Shown piece by piece: positions 52,466-61,560 of a DNA stretch of 64,000 nt. The stretch is from positions 1 to 64,000 of the forward strand of contig JAIQFO010000005.1 in the NCBI GenBank assembly GCA_020073215.1, in the 5' to 3' direction. Made by a program: the position numbers and the translations under genes. The first letter of the stretch is position 1. Each line of letters begins with the position of its first letter. Source of the stretch: Terriglobia bacterium (GTDB taxonomy: Bacteria; Acidobacteriota; Terriglobia; Terriglobales; Acidobacteriaceae). The notes under the pieces were generated by a model. The model saw nothing but the letters and a program-made list of their open reading frames with translations, made no database searches and was not told the origin of the DNA.

Positions 52466-54457
52466 TTAGGACTTTGGCTGAAACTTGGGATTGGTACCGT
52501 GGCAGTCTCTGCAGTCCTTGGGCGTGGGTTTGTAGAACAGCACCTGTTTACCTTCCACCTCGCGCAAGAGTTTGTGGCAGTCGGCACAGCGGACGTTTTT
52601 GTGCGCTCCCGCCAGCGCAAACGCCGTGCGCTTGTCGTGATCAAAAAGCGAGGGCTTCCACTTGGCAGTATTGTGACAGTCGGCGCAGGGGGTATCGCCC
52701 CCGGCTTTGGCGAATTGGCGGCCGTGAATGTCGGAATGGCATTCCTCGCACTTCGTCGGGGCCTGGGTGAAGTCCACGTTGGTGAGCTTCATTTCCAGAT
52801 TCGGCGGCCGGTGGCAGTCGATGCAAGCTACGGCGCGATGCGCGCCGAGCAGAGCAAACCGGGTCCGGTCGTGATCGAAGCGCGTGATATCTTGCCAGTT
52901 CTTGGTGGAATGGCAGGCTTCGCAGCCGGCGGGTGTGCCGTCGGCGCGGGGCGCCCTCATGCGCTCGGCAAACTGGCCGCGGTGCGGGTCCTGATGACAA
53001 GTGGTGCAGGAAAGTTCCCGGAAGTGATATACGGTGCTGGTCTTGTAGCCGGCCGGTCCGGCAGTGGGCTCAGTTTGCACGGCCACGGAAGCCGGGAGCA
53101 ACGAGGCACTGGCAAAGGCTGAAGCCGGCTTATGGCAATCGCTGCACAGGACCGCCAGATGGCTGCCGGCGAGTTGGAAACGGGTTTGTTTGTGCTTGGC
53201 GAGCGCAAACGTCGACGGCTTGAATCCCTCAAGTGTATGGCACTTCTCGCACTGATTTAGCCAGGGCGAAGCGGCGAACTGCGTCTGGTGCTCGTCGTGG
53301 TGGCAGTCCATGCAACGGGAGAACTTAACTTTATAAAGCGTGTCCCTTCCCTTCGCGACGTGGCACTGGGCGCACTCGAGCTTCGCGTGCTTGCCTTCAA
53401 GCGGGTATGCGGTGGAGGCATGCGCCTTCATATCAAACTTAGAAGGTTTCCAACCGTTGACGTCGTGGCAAGAAGCGCACTCGCCGCCATCGGAACGCTT
53501 TGCGAACTGGCCGTTGTGTGCGTCCTTATGGCAATCCATGCATTTCGCGAACGGCAGTTCCTTCTTAAAATCGCCGTTGGCGTGGCAGGCGATGCATTCC
53601 ACTGCTTGGTGCTTGCCGAGCAGCGGGTACTTGGTCTTGGAGTGATCAAAATTCCCGGCGAGACCGGAGGAGACGATTCGTTTCCAGCCGCCGGTAGTAT
53701 GGCAGGACTGGCAGGACTGCCGAGCAAAGCTGCCTTTGTGCGGGTCGCTGTGGCAGTCGTCACATTTGCCGAAGGGCAGGCCCATGTAGCGGGGCTGGTT
53801 GTCGGGGCCGGGCGTGTGGCATTTTTCGCATTTGACGGGCGCGTGCTGGCCGGTCAGCGGATAACGCGTCTTCGAGTGATCGAACGTCCCCGAAACGTTT
53901 TTCCAGGCGTTGAAGTTGTGGCACTGTGCGCAATTGGGGCCGAGCCGCCCGGCGTGAGGATCCTTGTGACAGGTGGCGCAGGCTTCGGAAACGCCGAGGA
54001 AGGTGCGCTTGAGATCCTTGACCTTGATCAAGGCGCGCTCGCTGGCGGGAATGTGGTCAGGAGCGTGGCATTTCCCGCATTCGAGCCCGGCGTGCTTTCC
54101 TTCCAGGAGGTAGCCTGTCTGCTTATGGTCGAATTTCTTTGTGTCCCACTTGACGATGGGGAAATCCAGGCCGTTGTGATCGGAGTGGCACTTGGCGCAT
54201 TCCTGGCTCGAACCGGGCCGGATGCCATACGAGGAATGCGCGCCGCGGTGAGCCGCGAGGCGGGAGGCAATCTCGGCATGGCAGTCGAGGCACCTGAAGG
54301 CGGGCTCACCTCCTCCCAGTTTGTGACAAGTGGTGCAGTGCGTCGCCCCGTCGAGCTCTTGATGGGCACGGGAGAGGGGCCCGGGCGAGATCTGGGCGAC
54401 GGCTGTGGCCGACAGAACGGCGACAGCCAGAATCAAGACGAGTTTCTGCCGAGACAT
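52466..54457 (-). CDS. 23-haem c-type cytochrome
   Basis: A 663-residue secreted protein from the ATG at 54457 (signal LVLILAVAVLSATAVAQ). I count 23 CxxCH motifs. They are less regular than in the neighbouring 28-haem protein but share FDHSKTRYPLTGQH-type strings, with His residues placed before many haem motifs as probable distal ligands. Several CHKDPHAG/CHSDPHKG segments recur. The protein has no membrane span, so it should be periplasmic or at the cell surface. It is the first gene of the electron-transfer cluster and is divergent from a Ser/Thr kinase gene. The ATG at 54457 was chosen because the signal peptide starts there. Confidence 0.93.
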   Translation of the reverse strand: MSRQKLVLILAVAVLSATAVAQISPGPLSRAHQELDGATHCTTCHKLGGGEPAFRCLDCHAEIASRLAAHRGAHSSYGIRPGSSQECAKCHSDHNGLDFPIVKWDTKKFDHKQTGYLLEGKHAGLECGKCHAPDHIPASERALIKVKDLKRTFLGVSEACATCHKDPHAGRLGPNCAQCHNFNAWKNVSGTFDHSKTRYPLTGQHAPVKCEKCHTPGPDNQPRYMGLPFGKCDDCHSDPHKGSFARQSCQSCHTTGGWKRIVSSGLAGNFDHSKTKYPLLGKHQAVECIACHANGDFKKELPFAKCMDCHKDAHNGQFAKRSDGGECASCHDVNGWKPSKFDMKAHASTAYPLEGKHAKLECAQCHVAKGRDTLYKVKFSRCMDCHHDEHQTQFAASPWLNQCEKCHTLEGFKPSTFALAKHKQTRFQLAGSHLAVLCSDCHKPASAFASASLLPASVAVQTEPTAGPAGYKTSTVYHFRELSCTTCHQDPHRGQFAERMRAPRADGTPAGCEACHSTKNWQDITRFDHDRTRFALLGAHRAVACIDCHRPPNLEMKLTNVDFTQAPTKCEECHSDIHGRQFAKAGGDTPCADCHNTAKWKPSLFDHDKRTAFALAGAHKNVRCADCHKLLREVEGKQVLFYKPTPKDCRDCHGTNPKFQPKS

Positions 54458-54676
54458 GGGAGTGAAGTGCGAAGCACGTGCGTTGCCGTTTGTTAGGCCC
54501 GGGGTATTTTTCGGCGCGATCAGGCAATCCATAGGGCCTGTTGCGCTCACGATGTTGGCCCGCGCAGAAAGTCGAAACTGCCACTGTCGGTTGTCGAAGG
54601 GGCAGCCAACCAGGTGGGGAATCGTCCATGGTCGTCGCGCAGCGTTGCGCCCGATAGTGCCGGCCTGCCGTCCTCG

Positions 54677-54705
54677 TTGACTCCGTGTCCTCGCATCCCT
54701 AACAT
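54677..54705 (+). promoter_or_regulatory. Promoter of the TPR kinase gene
   Basis: TTGACT (54677-54682) and TAACAT (54700-54705) are 17 bp apart and end 24 bp before the ATG at 54730. This fits a housekeeping promoter with a short leader, on the far side of the intergenic region shared with the 23-haem cytochrome gene. Confidence 0.55.
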
Positions 54706-54729
54706 TGCATCCTGAGTCGTGCTCCGCTC

Positions 54730-57201
54730 ATGATAAGCGAGACCATCTCGCACTATCGAATTTTAGAGAAGCTGGGGGGCGGCGGCATGGGTGTCGTCTA
54801 TAAGGCTGAGGACACCGACCTTGGCCGCTTTGTGGCGCTGAAATTCCTGCCCGACGATGTGGCGCAGGACCCGCAGGCATTGGAACGTTTTCGACGTGAA
54901 GCCCGCGCTGCCTCCGCGTTGAACCATCCAAACATCTGCACGATTTACGAAATCGGCAAGCACGACGGGCGTTCGTTTATTGCCATGGAGTTTCTGGACG
55001 GCGCGACGCTGAAGCACGCGATTGGCAATCGGCCGATGGAACTGGAGCGCGTCCTGGACCTGGGTATGGAGGTTGCGGATGCGCTCGACGCCGCTCACGC
55101 CCAGGGCATCGTGCATCGTGACATCAAACCGGCCAACATTTTCGTCACCAAACGAGGACATGCCAAGATCCTCGACTTCGGCTTGGCCAAAGTGACTCCA
55201 CAGAAGCCCCAAGCGGCCGGGGGCGAAGCCACTGCGACGGTTGTGGCCGAGGAGCATCTGACCAACCCGGGCAGCACGTTGGGAACCGTCGCTTATATGT
55301 CTCCCGAGCAGGTTTTGGGCAAGGAACTGGATGCCCGCACCGACCTGTTCTCTTTCGGCGCGGTGCTGTACGAGATGTGTACCGGAATGCTGCCCTTCCG
55401 GGGCGACAGTTCGGGCGTCATTTTCGACTCGATTCTGCATAAAGTTCCGGTGGCCCCTGTGCGACTGAACTCTGACCTTCCGCTCAAGCTTGAAGACGTG
55501 ATCAGCAAGGCACTGGAGAAGGATCGCGAAATTCGCTACCAGTCCGCCGCCGAGTTAAGGGCGGACCTGAAGCGAGTGAAGCGGGATAGTGAGTCGCAGC
55601 GGCTTCAGGTCACGGCTTCGGAAACAACGGGATGGTCAAGAGTAGGCCGATTCCGCAAGGCGTTGATCTTGGCAGGGGCCGCAGTGCTGGCCGGAGTTCT
55701 GGTCGCGGCTGCGGTGCGTTCTTACAACTCGCTTGCTCACCCCTCGCCAGCGGGCAAAATGGCTGCAAAGCCATCGGTGGAAACGATTGCTGTGCTTCCC
55801 TTCCATGACATTTCGGCGGCGACGAGCGACAGTTGGGCCATCGGGATCACCGACGCCATCATAAGCCGTTTAGCCTCATTGCAGAACCTTGCCGTGAGGC
55901 CGACAACCTCCGTTTTGAAGTATGCGAAGGAAACGCCAGAGCCCATGGAAGCGGCCAAGGCATTGGGCGTGGAAAGCGTGCTGGAAGGGACCTACCAGCG
56001 TTCCTCGGATGTAATCCGGGTGACGGTTCAACTGATCGACGGACGCGCTGGAACCACCAAGTGGTCGCAACGTTACGATCTGCACAGCGCCGACATTCTG
56101 AGCTTTGAGGATCAGATTGCAAGCAAGGTGGTGGAAGGGCTGCAGATCGAAATCTCTCCCACGGAGCAGAAGTCGATCGAACAGCCCGTGACCACCAGCG
56201 TGGATGCCTACAACGACTACTTGCAGGCGCGTTTTTATCAGAATGAGTATCTCGTGTATTCAGGGCTCGACAGTATGGAAAAAGCCGAGCGTCTGCTTTT
56301 GCATGCGATTTCGCTCGATAAGAATTTCGCAGACGCCTACGCACTGCTGGCGGAGCTCTATGCCTTTCAGGGCGCAAACTTCGTTAAGGATGCCGAAACG
56401 AACCTAAAGCGCGCCGAGGTCACAGCCCAGAACGCATTGAGGATCAATCCACAGTCGACGGAGGGATTGATTGCGCTGGGGGGCATTTACGGTGAGGAAG
56501 GCCGGGGGCAAGAAGCCATCCGTACTCTCAGGCGGGCAGTTACACTCGCGCCGAACAGTGAGACCGCATGGCAAATGCTGGGGTATTCGTACTACTACGC
56601 TGGCCTCAATGAACTCGCCGAGCCAGCCTACCGCCGGGTTATCGAATTGAATCCCGCGCCTCCTCAGCCTCACTGGATGCGCGCCCGCATGCTTCTATAC
56701 ATGGGTAAAGGGCATGAAGCGGAAGAAGAAATGCGACAGGTGGTTGCGAAGAATCCGGATCAATTCAAGGCCTTAGCCTACCTCGGCGGGGTTCTCTATT
56801 ACCAAGGAAAACTCGACGAAGCCAAGACGAATCTAGACCGGGCCGTTCTGCTCGCTCGCGACTCCGGCGACGACACGCCCCGGCTGATGGCGGCATTCCT
56901 CTACGCATCGCGCAACCAACGGGAAAAGATCGACGGCAGGTTATTCCAATACCGTCCCGAACAGGTGATCGATGGCGATGATGCTTACTGGCTCGGGGGA
57001 ATCTATGCCCTGCTTGGCGACAGACGGCGTGCCGTCGATTGGCTCCAACGAGCGGTTGCGCTCGGAGATGTGAACTACCCCTGGTTCGAACGAGACAAGA
57101 ACTACGACAGTCTGCGGGCTGACGCCGAGTACCAGACGATCATGGCCGGGGTTCGCCAACGCTGGGAGGCATACAAGAAGGAGTTCGATGTGGCTCGATG
57201 A
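54730..57201 (+). CDS. Membrane Ser/Thr protein kinase with extracytoplasmic TolB/TPR region
   Basis: An 823-residue protein. The kinase domain (about 10-275) has [26 protein letters not shown] and DFGLAKV. A span near residue 312 ([19 protein letters not shown]) divides it from a domain with [13 protein letters not shown], like the FlgO/TolB-related domain of CadC and acidobacterial kinases. At least six TPR-like helical repeats follow (from about 505 on), with [19 protein letters not shown] and [20 protein letters not shown]. It probably senses or recruits proteins outside the membrane. It is divergent from the 23-haem cytochrome gene, so shared control is possible but unproven. Confidence 0.92.
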   Translation: MISETISHYRILEKLGGGGMGVVYKAEDTDLGRFVALKFLPDDVAQDPQALERFRREARAASALNHPNICTIYEIGKHDGRSFIAMEFLDGATLKHAIGNRPMELERVLDLGMEVADALDAAHAQGIVHRDIKPANIFVTKRGHAKILDFGLAKVTPQKPQAAGGEATATVVAEEHLTNPGSTLGTVAYMSPEQVLGKELDARTDLFSFGAVLYEMCTGMLPFRGDSSGVIFDSILHKVPVAPVRLNSDLPLKLEDVISKALEKDREIRYQSAAELRADLKRVKRDSESQRLQVTASETTGWSRVGRFRKALILAGAAVLAGVLVAAAVRSYNSLAHPSPAGKMAAKPSVETIAVLPFHDISAATSDSWAIGITDAIISRLASLQNLAVRPTTSVLKYAKETPEPMEAAKALGVESVLEGTYQRSSDVIRVTVQLIDGRAGTTKWSQRYDLHSADILSFEDQIASKVVEGLQIEISPTEQKSIEQPVTTSVDAYNDYLQARFYQNEYLVYSGLDSMEKAERLLLHAISLDKNFADAYALLAELYAFQGANFVKDAETNLKRAEVTAQNALRINPQSTEGLIALGGIYGEEGRGQEAIRTLRRAVTLAPNSETAWQMLGYSYYYAGLNELAEPAYRRVIELNPAPPQPHWMRARMLLYMGKGHEAEEEMRQVVAKNPDQFKALAYLGGVLYYQGKLDEAKTNLDRAVLLARDSGDDTPRLMAAFLYASRNQREKIDGRLFQYRPEQVIDGDDAYWLGGIYALLGDRRRAVDWLQRAVALGDVNYPWFERDKNYDSLRADAEYQTIMAGVRQRWEAYKKEFDVAR

Positions 57202-57358
57202 TCGGGTAAACCTTCGAACTCGCGAAGATCGGCGAGAATTGCGGCGTACGCTCAAGAACTCAAAGGTTCCGCGGTTGACGGCCATCTCATGTTCCCGTGA
57301 CTGCAATCACAGCGGAGGCGCTTGCGCTGGCCTATCGTAAAAGAGGTCAGGTGACCCT

Positions 57359-59065
57359 ATGGCGGGTTCGTCTGTCATCGATTCTTCCAGTATCGGTTCC
57401 TCTCTCATCGCAGATGGTTTGCGCCAGCTAGCTCCGGAACAGTTGCGCGCCGCCCTGGCTGATTTCCTACCCAAAGGAGCCACGGCTGCTGAGCAGAGCC
57501 GTGCCATTGAAGCTGGGCTGCGAAGTCCGGCGGGCGAAGCCATGCGGGACGCGATGGCGAGATGGATCGTCGACGAGATCGTCCCAGTGAAGAGGTTAGT
57601 TCCCAAGGCTTACCTGGCGTGGCGTCCACCGGTTCGGGATGCCATGATGTTCGTGGTGACGCGGCTTTCGCCCGCGCGCCTCGCCCCCAAACTGCTGGAA
57701 CAACTTGAGCTACCGTTGAATACTTCCGCGGAACAGCGCTTGCTGCGGCTGATCGCAAAAGTCCCCGGCCTGCAGAAATTGGGACAGGTCATTGCCCGCA
57801 ACCAACACCTCCGTCCCGCTCTGCGCAATGCGCTGGCCAGGCTGGAAAATGGAATTCGCGATGTCCGACCGGAGGACGTCGTAGCGATTATTCGGCAAGA
57901 GCTGGGGTCACGGGTCGAGAAATACTCCGTAGACATCGCGCCGGTCATCCTCTCAGAGGCTAGTGTGAGTGCGGTCGTGCGCTTCACTTGGCTGGACCCG
58001 GACAGCGGACAGCGGGAACGAGGCGTTTTCAAGGTTCTGAAGCCGCATATCCCAGAGTACTTTGCGGAGGACATGGAGTATTTGCAGGGGCTGGCTCAAT
58101 ACTTCGCAGACCGGCACCACAATTACGGATTTCCGGCACACCTGCTGCCTGACACCTTCAGAAAAGTGCGGCGCCTGCTGCGGCACGAGGTCAACTTTGT
58201 TCGCGAGCAGAAGACGTTACTGGAAGCCTGGAACTTGTACCGGTCGATGAAAGGCGTTCGCGTGCCGCGGCTGATTCGGCCACTGTGCAGTTCCAGAATT
58301 ACGGCGCTCACCGAGGAGCGCGGAATCAAGGTGACGAATGCGGCGGCTCGCCTGCCGGCCGCGCGCCGCCGGAAGGTCGCCGAGCAACTCATCGAAGCGC
58401 TGGTTGCGGTTCCTCTTTTGGCGGCTCAGGAGGATGCGATTTTTCACGGCGATCCCCATGCCGGCAATCTGCTCTACAACAACCGCACCGGTGAACTGAC
58501 GATCATCGACTGGGCGCTGCGCGAGCGCTTAAGCCGCGATCAGCGCCGGCATCTCGCGCTCTTGTTTCTGATGGTAACTTTGCGCGACCCGGTGGGCACC
58601 GGCAACGAAGTTTTGGCACTGAGCCAGCAACACATCCGAAGCGCTTCGCCGCGAGGGCGGATGGTTGGCCAGTTCGTTACCCAGTTTCTCCGCAAACTGC
58701 CGGTCGCGCCCAGCGGGGTGGATGCTATGGTGCTCCTGGAACGCCTTGCTATGAAGGGCGTCAAGTTCCCCGGGCCGCTGATCATGTTGTCGAAGGTGAT
58801 GTTCACGCTGGATGGGATTCTGGGCGACATCGGTGGATCGAACAAGGGTACGGGGTTCGGCTTCACCATTGCGCGTCACGTTGCCCAGCATTGGATCAGG
58901 AATCGCAAAGAGTTCCGTTCACCGCTGATGACCAGGGACTGGATCACGCTGCAATGCAGCGCCTTGCTTTACTCGCCCCGTTTGTGGCTGGAGGGGGAGC
59001 AGGCACTGCTGGACCGCTTGCTGCCCGTCACTGCGAAGGCCCCGCTGCGTCAACGCGAGGCCTGA
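57359..59065 (+). CDS. ABC1/UbiB-family atypical kinase
   Basis: A 568-residue ABC1 (AarF/UbiB) protein. Marks of the family are LQKLGQVIARNQH (the KxGQ-like motif), the FKVLKPHI segment, and FHGDPHAGNLL followed by LTIIDWALRERLS, which carry the catalytic and metal-binding Asp. Members support quinone or lipid metabolism. No ubi genes lie nearby; the next genes on the other strand suggest a lipid locus instead. It starts with ATG at 57359 and converges on the GMC gene with a 16-bp overlap. Confidence 0.9.
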   Translation: MAGSSVIDSSSIGSSLIADGLRQLAPEQLRAALADFLPKGATAAEQSRAIEAGLRSPAGEAMRDAMARWIVDEIVPVKRLVPKAYLAWRPPVRDAMMFVVTRLSPARLAPKLLEQLELPLNTSAEQRLLRLIAKVPGLQKLGQVIARNQHLRPALRNALARLENGIRDVRPEDVVAIIRQELGSRVEKYSVDIAPVILSEASVSAVVRFTWLDPDSGQRERGVFKVLKPHIPEYFAEDMEYLQGLAQYFADRHHNYGFPAHLLPDTFRKVRRLLRHEVNFVREQKTLLEAWNLYRSMKGVRVPRLIRPLCSSRITALTEERGIKVTNAAARLPAARRRKVAEQLIEALVAVPLLAAQEDAIFHGDPHAGNLLYNNRTGELTIIDWALRERLSRDQRRHLALLFLMVTLRDPVGTGNEVLALSQQHIRSASPRGRMVGQFVTQFLRKLPVAPSGVDAMVLLERLAMKGVKFPGPLIMLSKVMFTLDGILGDIGGSNKGTGFGFTIARHVAQHWIRNRKEFRSPLMTRDWITLQCSALLYSPRLWLEGEQALLDRLLPVTAKAPLRQREA

Positions 59066-60774
59066 GGGGCGACCGAGGCGGCATCGTTCCCCGCGTTGTC
59101 GTTTCTTTCGTTCCAAGCCTTGTCGTTCCAAGCTGTCTCTGCGGCTGGAGGAATGAAGCTCATCGCCCGTTCGGCGAGCGCGGTAATGGTTAGGCTGGGG
59201 TTGACCCCGAGGTTGGCCGCTACCACGGAACCGTCACAGATGTACATATTCTTGTAGTTGAAGACACGGTGGTGAGAGTCAACCACGCCGTGACTGGAAG
59301 AATCGGCGATCACGCAACCTCCGATGCAGTGCGCCGTACCTGGAACGTTGAAAAGGATCTCCGGCAACATGCTCATGGGAAAACCGCCGGTGAGTTTGGC
59401 CAGGGTCTTGGCAAACTCGTTGGCTCTTGGAATGTAGGTAGGCACTCTTTCGCCCCGGCTGACCAAGAACTTTCTGAACGGCCAGAACCAGGGGCGTTGC
59501 CAGCGCATCTCAATCTCTCCCTCCAGCGTCTGCATGCAAAGGAGAATCACAAACTCACGAGCCCATCCTAACGGTTGCAGGACGCGCACGGTCTTAAACG
59601 GATGGCGGAGCAGAGAGGCCGTAACGTTCTTCAGCCAGAGGGCAATCCGTCGCGGACCAGGGTGGCCATCGGTCAGGATGGTGGTCAGAAATCCTATAGC
59701 ATCGGAGCCGCTTGGATAGCGGACTGCTTCAATGTGGGTATGCTCGTCAATATAGATGCCGGAGCCGATCGCTATACCCTGCGACACATCCTGGGAGTAG
59801 CCCGGGGTCCGCGCCCCGATGAGCGATTCGGAATTGGTGCGCACGTGTTGGCCTACCTGGCTGCTGATGGCCGGCAATGACCTCTTTTCTTTGAGATGAA
59901 AAAGAAGTTCCATCGTGCCCAGCGAGGAGCCGGAGAAGACCACTCCGCGACAGGTGAACCGCCGAGGCTGGCGCCGAATCCAGGCGGTAGACTTGACGGT
60001 GCAAATTTCATAGCCGTTGCTGCCGTCGCTGATGCCATCCAGCGGTTTGACGTTCACCACCCTGGTTTCGGGAAAGACCTGGGCCCCGTGCTTCTCCGCC
60101 AGGTACAGGTAGCCAAGGTCGAGGGTATTTTTCGCGCCATACCGGCAGCCCATCATGCAGCCACCGCAACCGACGCAGGTGGTTCGCGGCGGACCTTCTC
60201 CGCCGAAGAATGGATCAGGGAAGGTCTTGCCACCGGGCTCTCCCTCCGCGGGTTGGAAGATGCTCACCTTCGTACAGTAGAAAGTAGGCCCGGAGCCCGA
60301 GGTTTCGGCGGCCTTCTTCAGGAGAAGGTCGGCGGGGCCGAGAATTCTGTTTTCCGTAACACCCAGCATCCGGGAAGCGGTTTCGTAGTGCGGGGGCATT
60401 TCTGCTGTCCAGTCGGACAATCCCGTCCAGGAGCCGGCTCCCCACACTCTGTCGGGAGGCGGAAGCAAGGTGCAAGCGTAGGTGATGGATCCGCCGCCGA
60501 CCGCGCTGCCGTGGAAGATCGTTGCGTGCTTGAAGAACTGGATGTTGAAGAAGCCGCGCAAGCCGATTTTGGGACGCCAAATCCAGCGATGGATGGACCA
60601 ACTGCTGCGTGGCAGGTTGTCCGGAGTCCAACGCCGGCCCATTTCCATGACGGCGACACGATAGCCCTTCTCCACCAGCCGATGGGCGGAAACGCTGCCC
60701 CCGAAGCCAGAACCGATGACGATGAAGTCAAAGTCGAAATGGTTGTTGCAGTCCATACAAGTTCCTAGACGCAC
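59050..60774 (-). CDS. GMC-type FAD-dependent oxidoreductase (cholesterol oxidase-like)
   Basis: A 574-residue flavoenzyme. The FAD-binding IGSGFGGSVSAHRLVEKG is near the start, then SAVGGGSITYA, the Cys-rich CVGCGGCMMGCRYGAKNT, and the C-terminal GTAHCIGGCVIADSS and NLGVNPSLTITALAERA marks of the GMC/cholesterol oxidase group. The last 20 residues are a low-complexity Trp/Asn/Asp tail from small tandem DNA repeats. It oxidises an alcohol group, probably on a lipid or sterol-like substrate. It ends inside the ABC1 gene (16 bp overlap) and starts 7 bp after the phosphopantetheinyl transferase stop codon on the same strand. Confidence 0.88.
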   Translation of the reverse strand: MRLGTCMDCNNHFDFDFIVIGSGFGGSVSAHRLVEKGYRVAVMEMGRRWTPDNLPRSSWSIHRWIWRPKIGLRGFFNIQFFKHATIFHGSAVGGGSITYACTLLPPPDRVWGAGSWTGLSDWTAEMPPHYETASRMLGVTENRILGPADLLLKKAAETSGSGPTFYCTKVSIFQPAEGEPGGKTFPDPFFGGEGPPRTTCVGCGGCMMGCRYGAKNTLDLGYLYLAEKHGAQVFPETRVVNVKPLDGISDGSNGYEICTVKSTAWIRRQPRRFTCRGVVFSGSSLGTMELLFHLKEKRSLPAISSQVGQHVRTNSESLIGARTPGYSQDVSQGIAIGSGIYIDEHTHIEAVRYPSGSDAIGFLTTILTDGHPGPRRIALWLKNVTASLLRHPFKTVRVLQPLGWAREFVILLCMQTLEGEIEMRWQRPWFWPFRKFLVSRGERVPTYIPRANEFAKTLAKLTGGFPMSMLPEILFNVPGTAHCIGGCVIADSSSHGVVDSHHRVFNYKNMYICDGSVVAANLGVNPSLTITALAERAMSFIPPAAETAWNDKAWNERNDNAGNDAASVAPQASR

Positions 60775-60781
60775 GCCACCT

Positions 60782-61549
60782 CTACCAGGCGTACCGGGAA
60801 GCGCTGTCGAAGAAGTGGGCCTGGATACTCAAGCGAATCGGCGAATCGGGCGGCGGAGTTGAGACCACGGTGCGCACGAGGTTGTCGGCATGTTGCCACC
60901 AGCCGTGGAAGACTTGACCTCCCGGATCATGATTTCCGGTATTGCGCCCGTCTGTATAACGAACCCGCAGTTCGTTCCAGCCATTGCGGTCCAATGACGT
61001 GGCGCCCGGGATCACGATCACCGACCGTGTGTCGAGGCGAAGTCCTGAACGGAGTGCTTTCAGCGCGCTCTCTTTCCCGCTCCAAAGCAGGGCCAGGAGC
61101 CGATCACGGTCCGCAGCAGACGCACGCGCAACCAGCGCCTGCTCTTCGGTGGTGAAATAGTCGGCGACAAAAGCATCGCTGCGCGGTTCGATCGTTTCCA
61201 GATCACAGCCCAGGTTCGCGTGGGACATCGCCACGGCACAAGCCGCGATCCGGCAGCGGTGGCTGAGTGAGATCGTGATCGCCGCCGGTTCACTGTCGAG
61301 AAAGACTTCGGGTGCGCCGGACGGCGCCGCGCATATCTCTATTTTCTTTAAGACGTAGGGGTGAGCAGGCACATCCAGGCAAACGGAAAGAGCGCGCTTG
61401 GCGGTCCAGCGCCCCAACTGCCAGTCGGCGCGGCGCTTGGCAAAGCGCATGCTGTTCAGACGGCCAGCTTCGTTCGCGCTCAGCCAATCATTCTCCGGGG
61501 GTACGTCTGCTCCGGTTTGTTCCAGCCAATACACGTTCATCAAACCCAC
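60782..61549 (-). CDS. 4'-phosphopantetheinyl transferase, Sfp type
   Basis: Transfers the phosphopantetheine arm from CoA to carrier proteins of polyketide, peptide or PUFA synthases. The 255-residue protein has LGCDLETIEPRSDAF, FTTEEQ and WSGKESALKALRSGLR, the Mg- and CoA-binding motifs of the larger Sfp/Gsp type. It lies 11 bp downstream of the carboxylase gene on the same strand, as expected when carboxylase-made malonyl-CoA feeds a synthase. No synthase is in view. Confidence 0.9.
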   Translation of the reverse strand: MGLMNVYWLEQTGADVPPENDWLSANEAGRLNSMRFAKRRADWQLGRWTAKRALSVCLDVPAHPYVLKKIEICAAPSGAPEVFLDSEPAAITISLSHRCRIAACAVAMSHANLGCDLETIEPRSDAFVADYFTTEEQALVARASAADRDRLLALLWSGKESALKALRSGLRLDTRSVIVIPGATSLDRNGWNELRVRYTDGRNTGNHDPGGQVFHGWWQHADNLVRTVVSTPPPDSPIRLSIQAHFFDSASRYAW

Positions 61550-61560
61550 CTTCGGCGAAA

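Noticed and set aside
53288-54496. Plus-strand frame of 402 codons over the 23-haem cytochrome
   Set aside because: Antisense product of repeated CxxCH codons; the minus-strand gene has a signal peptide and 23 haem motifs.
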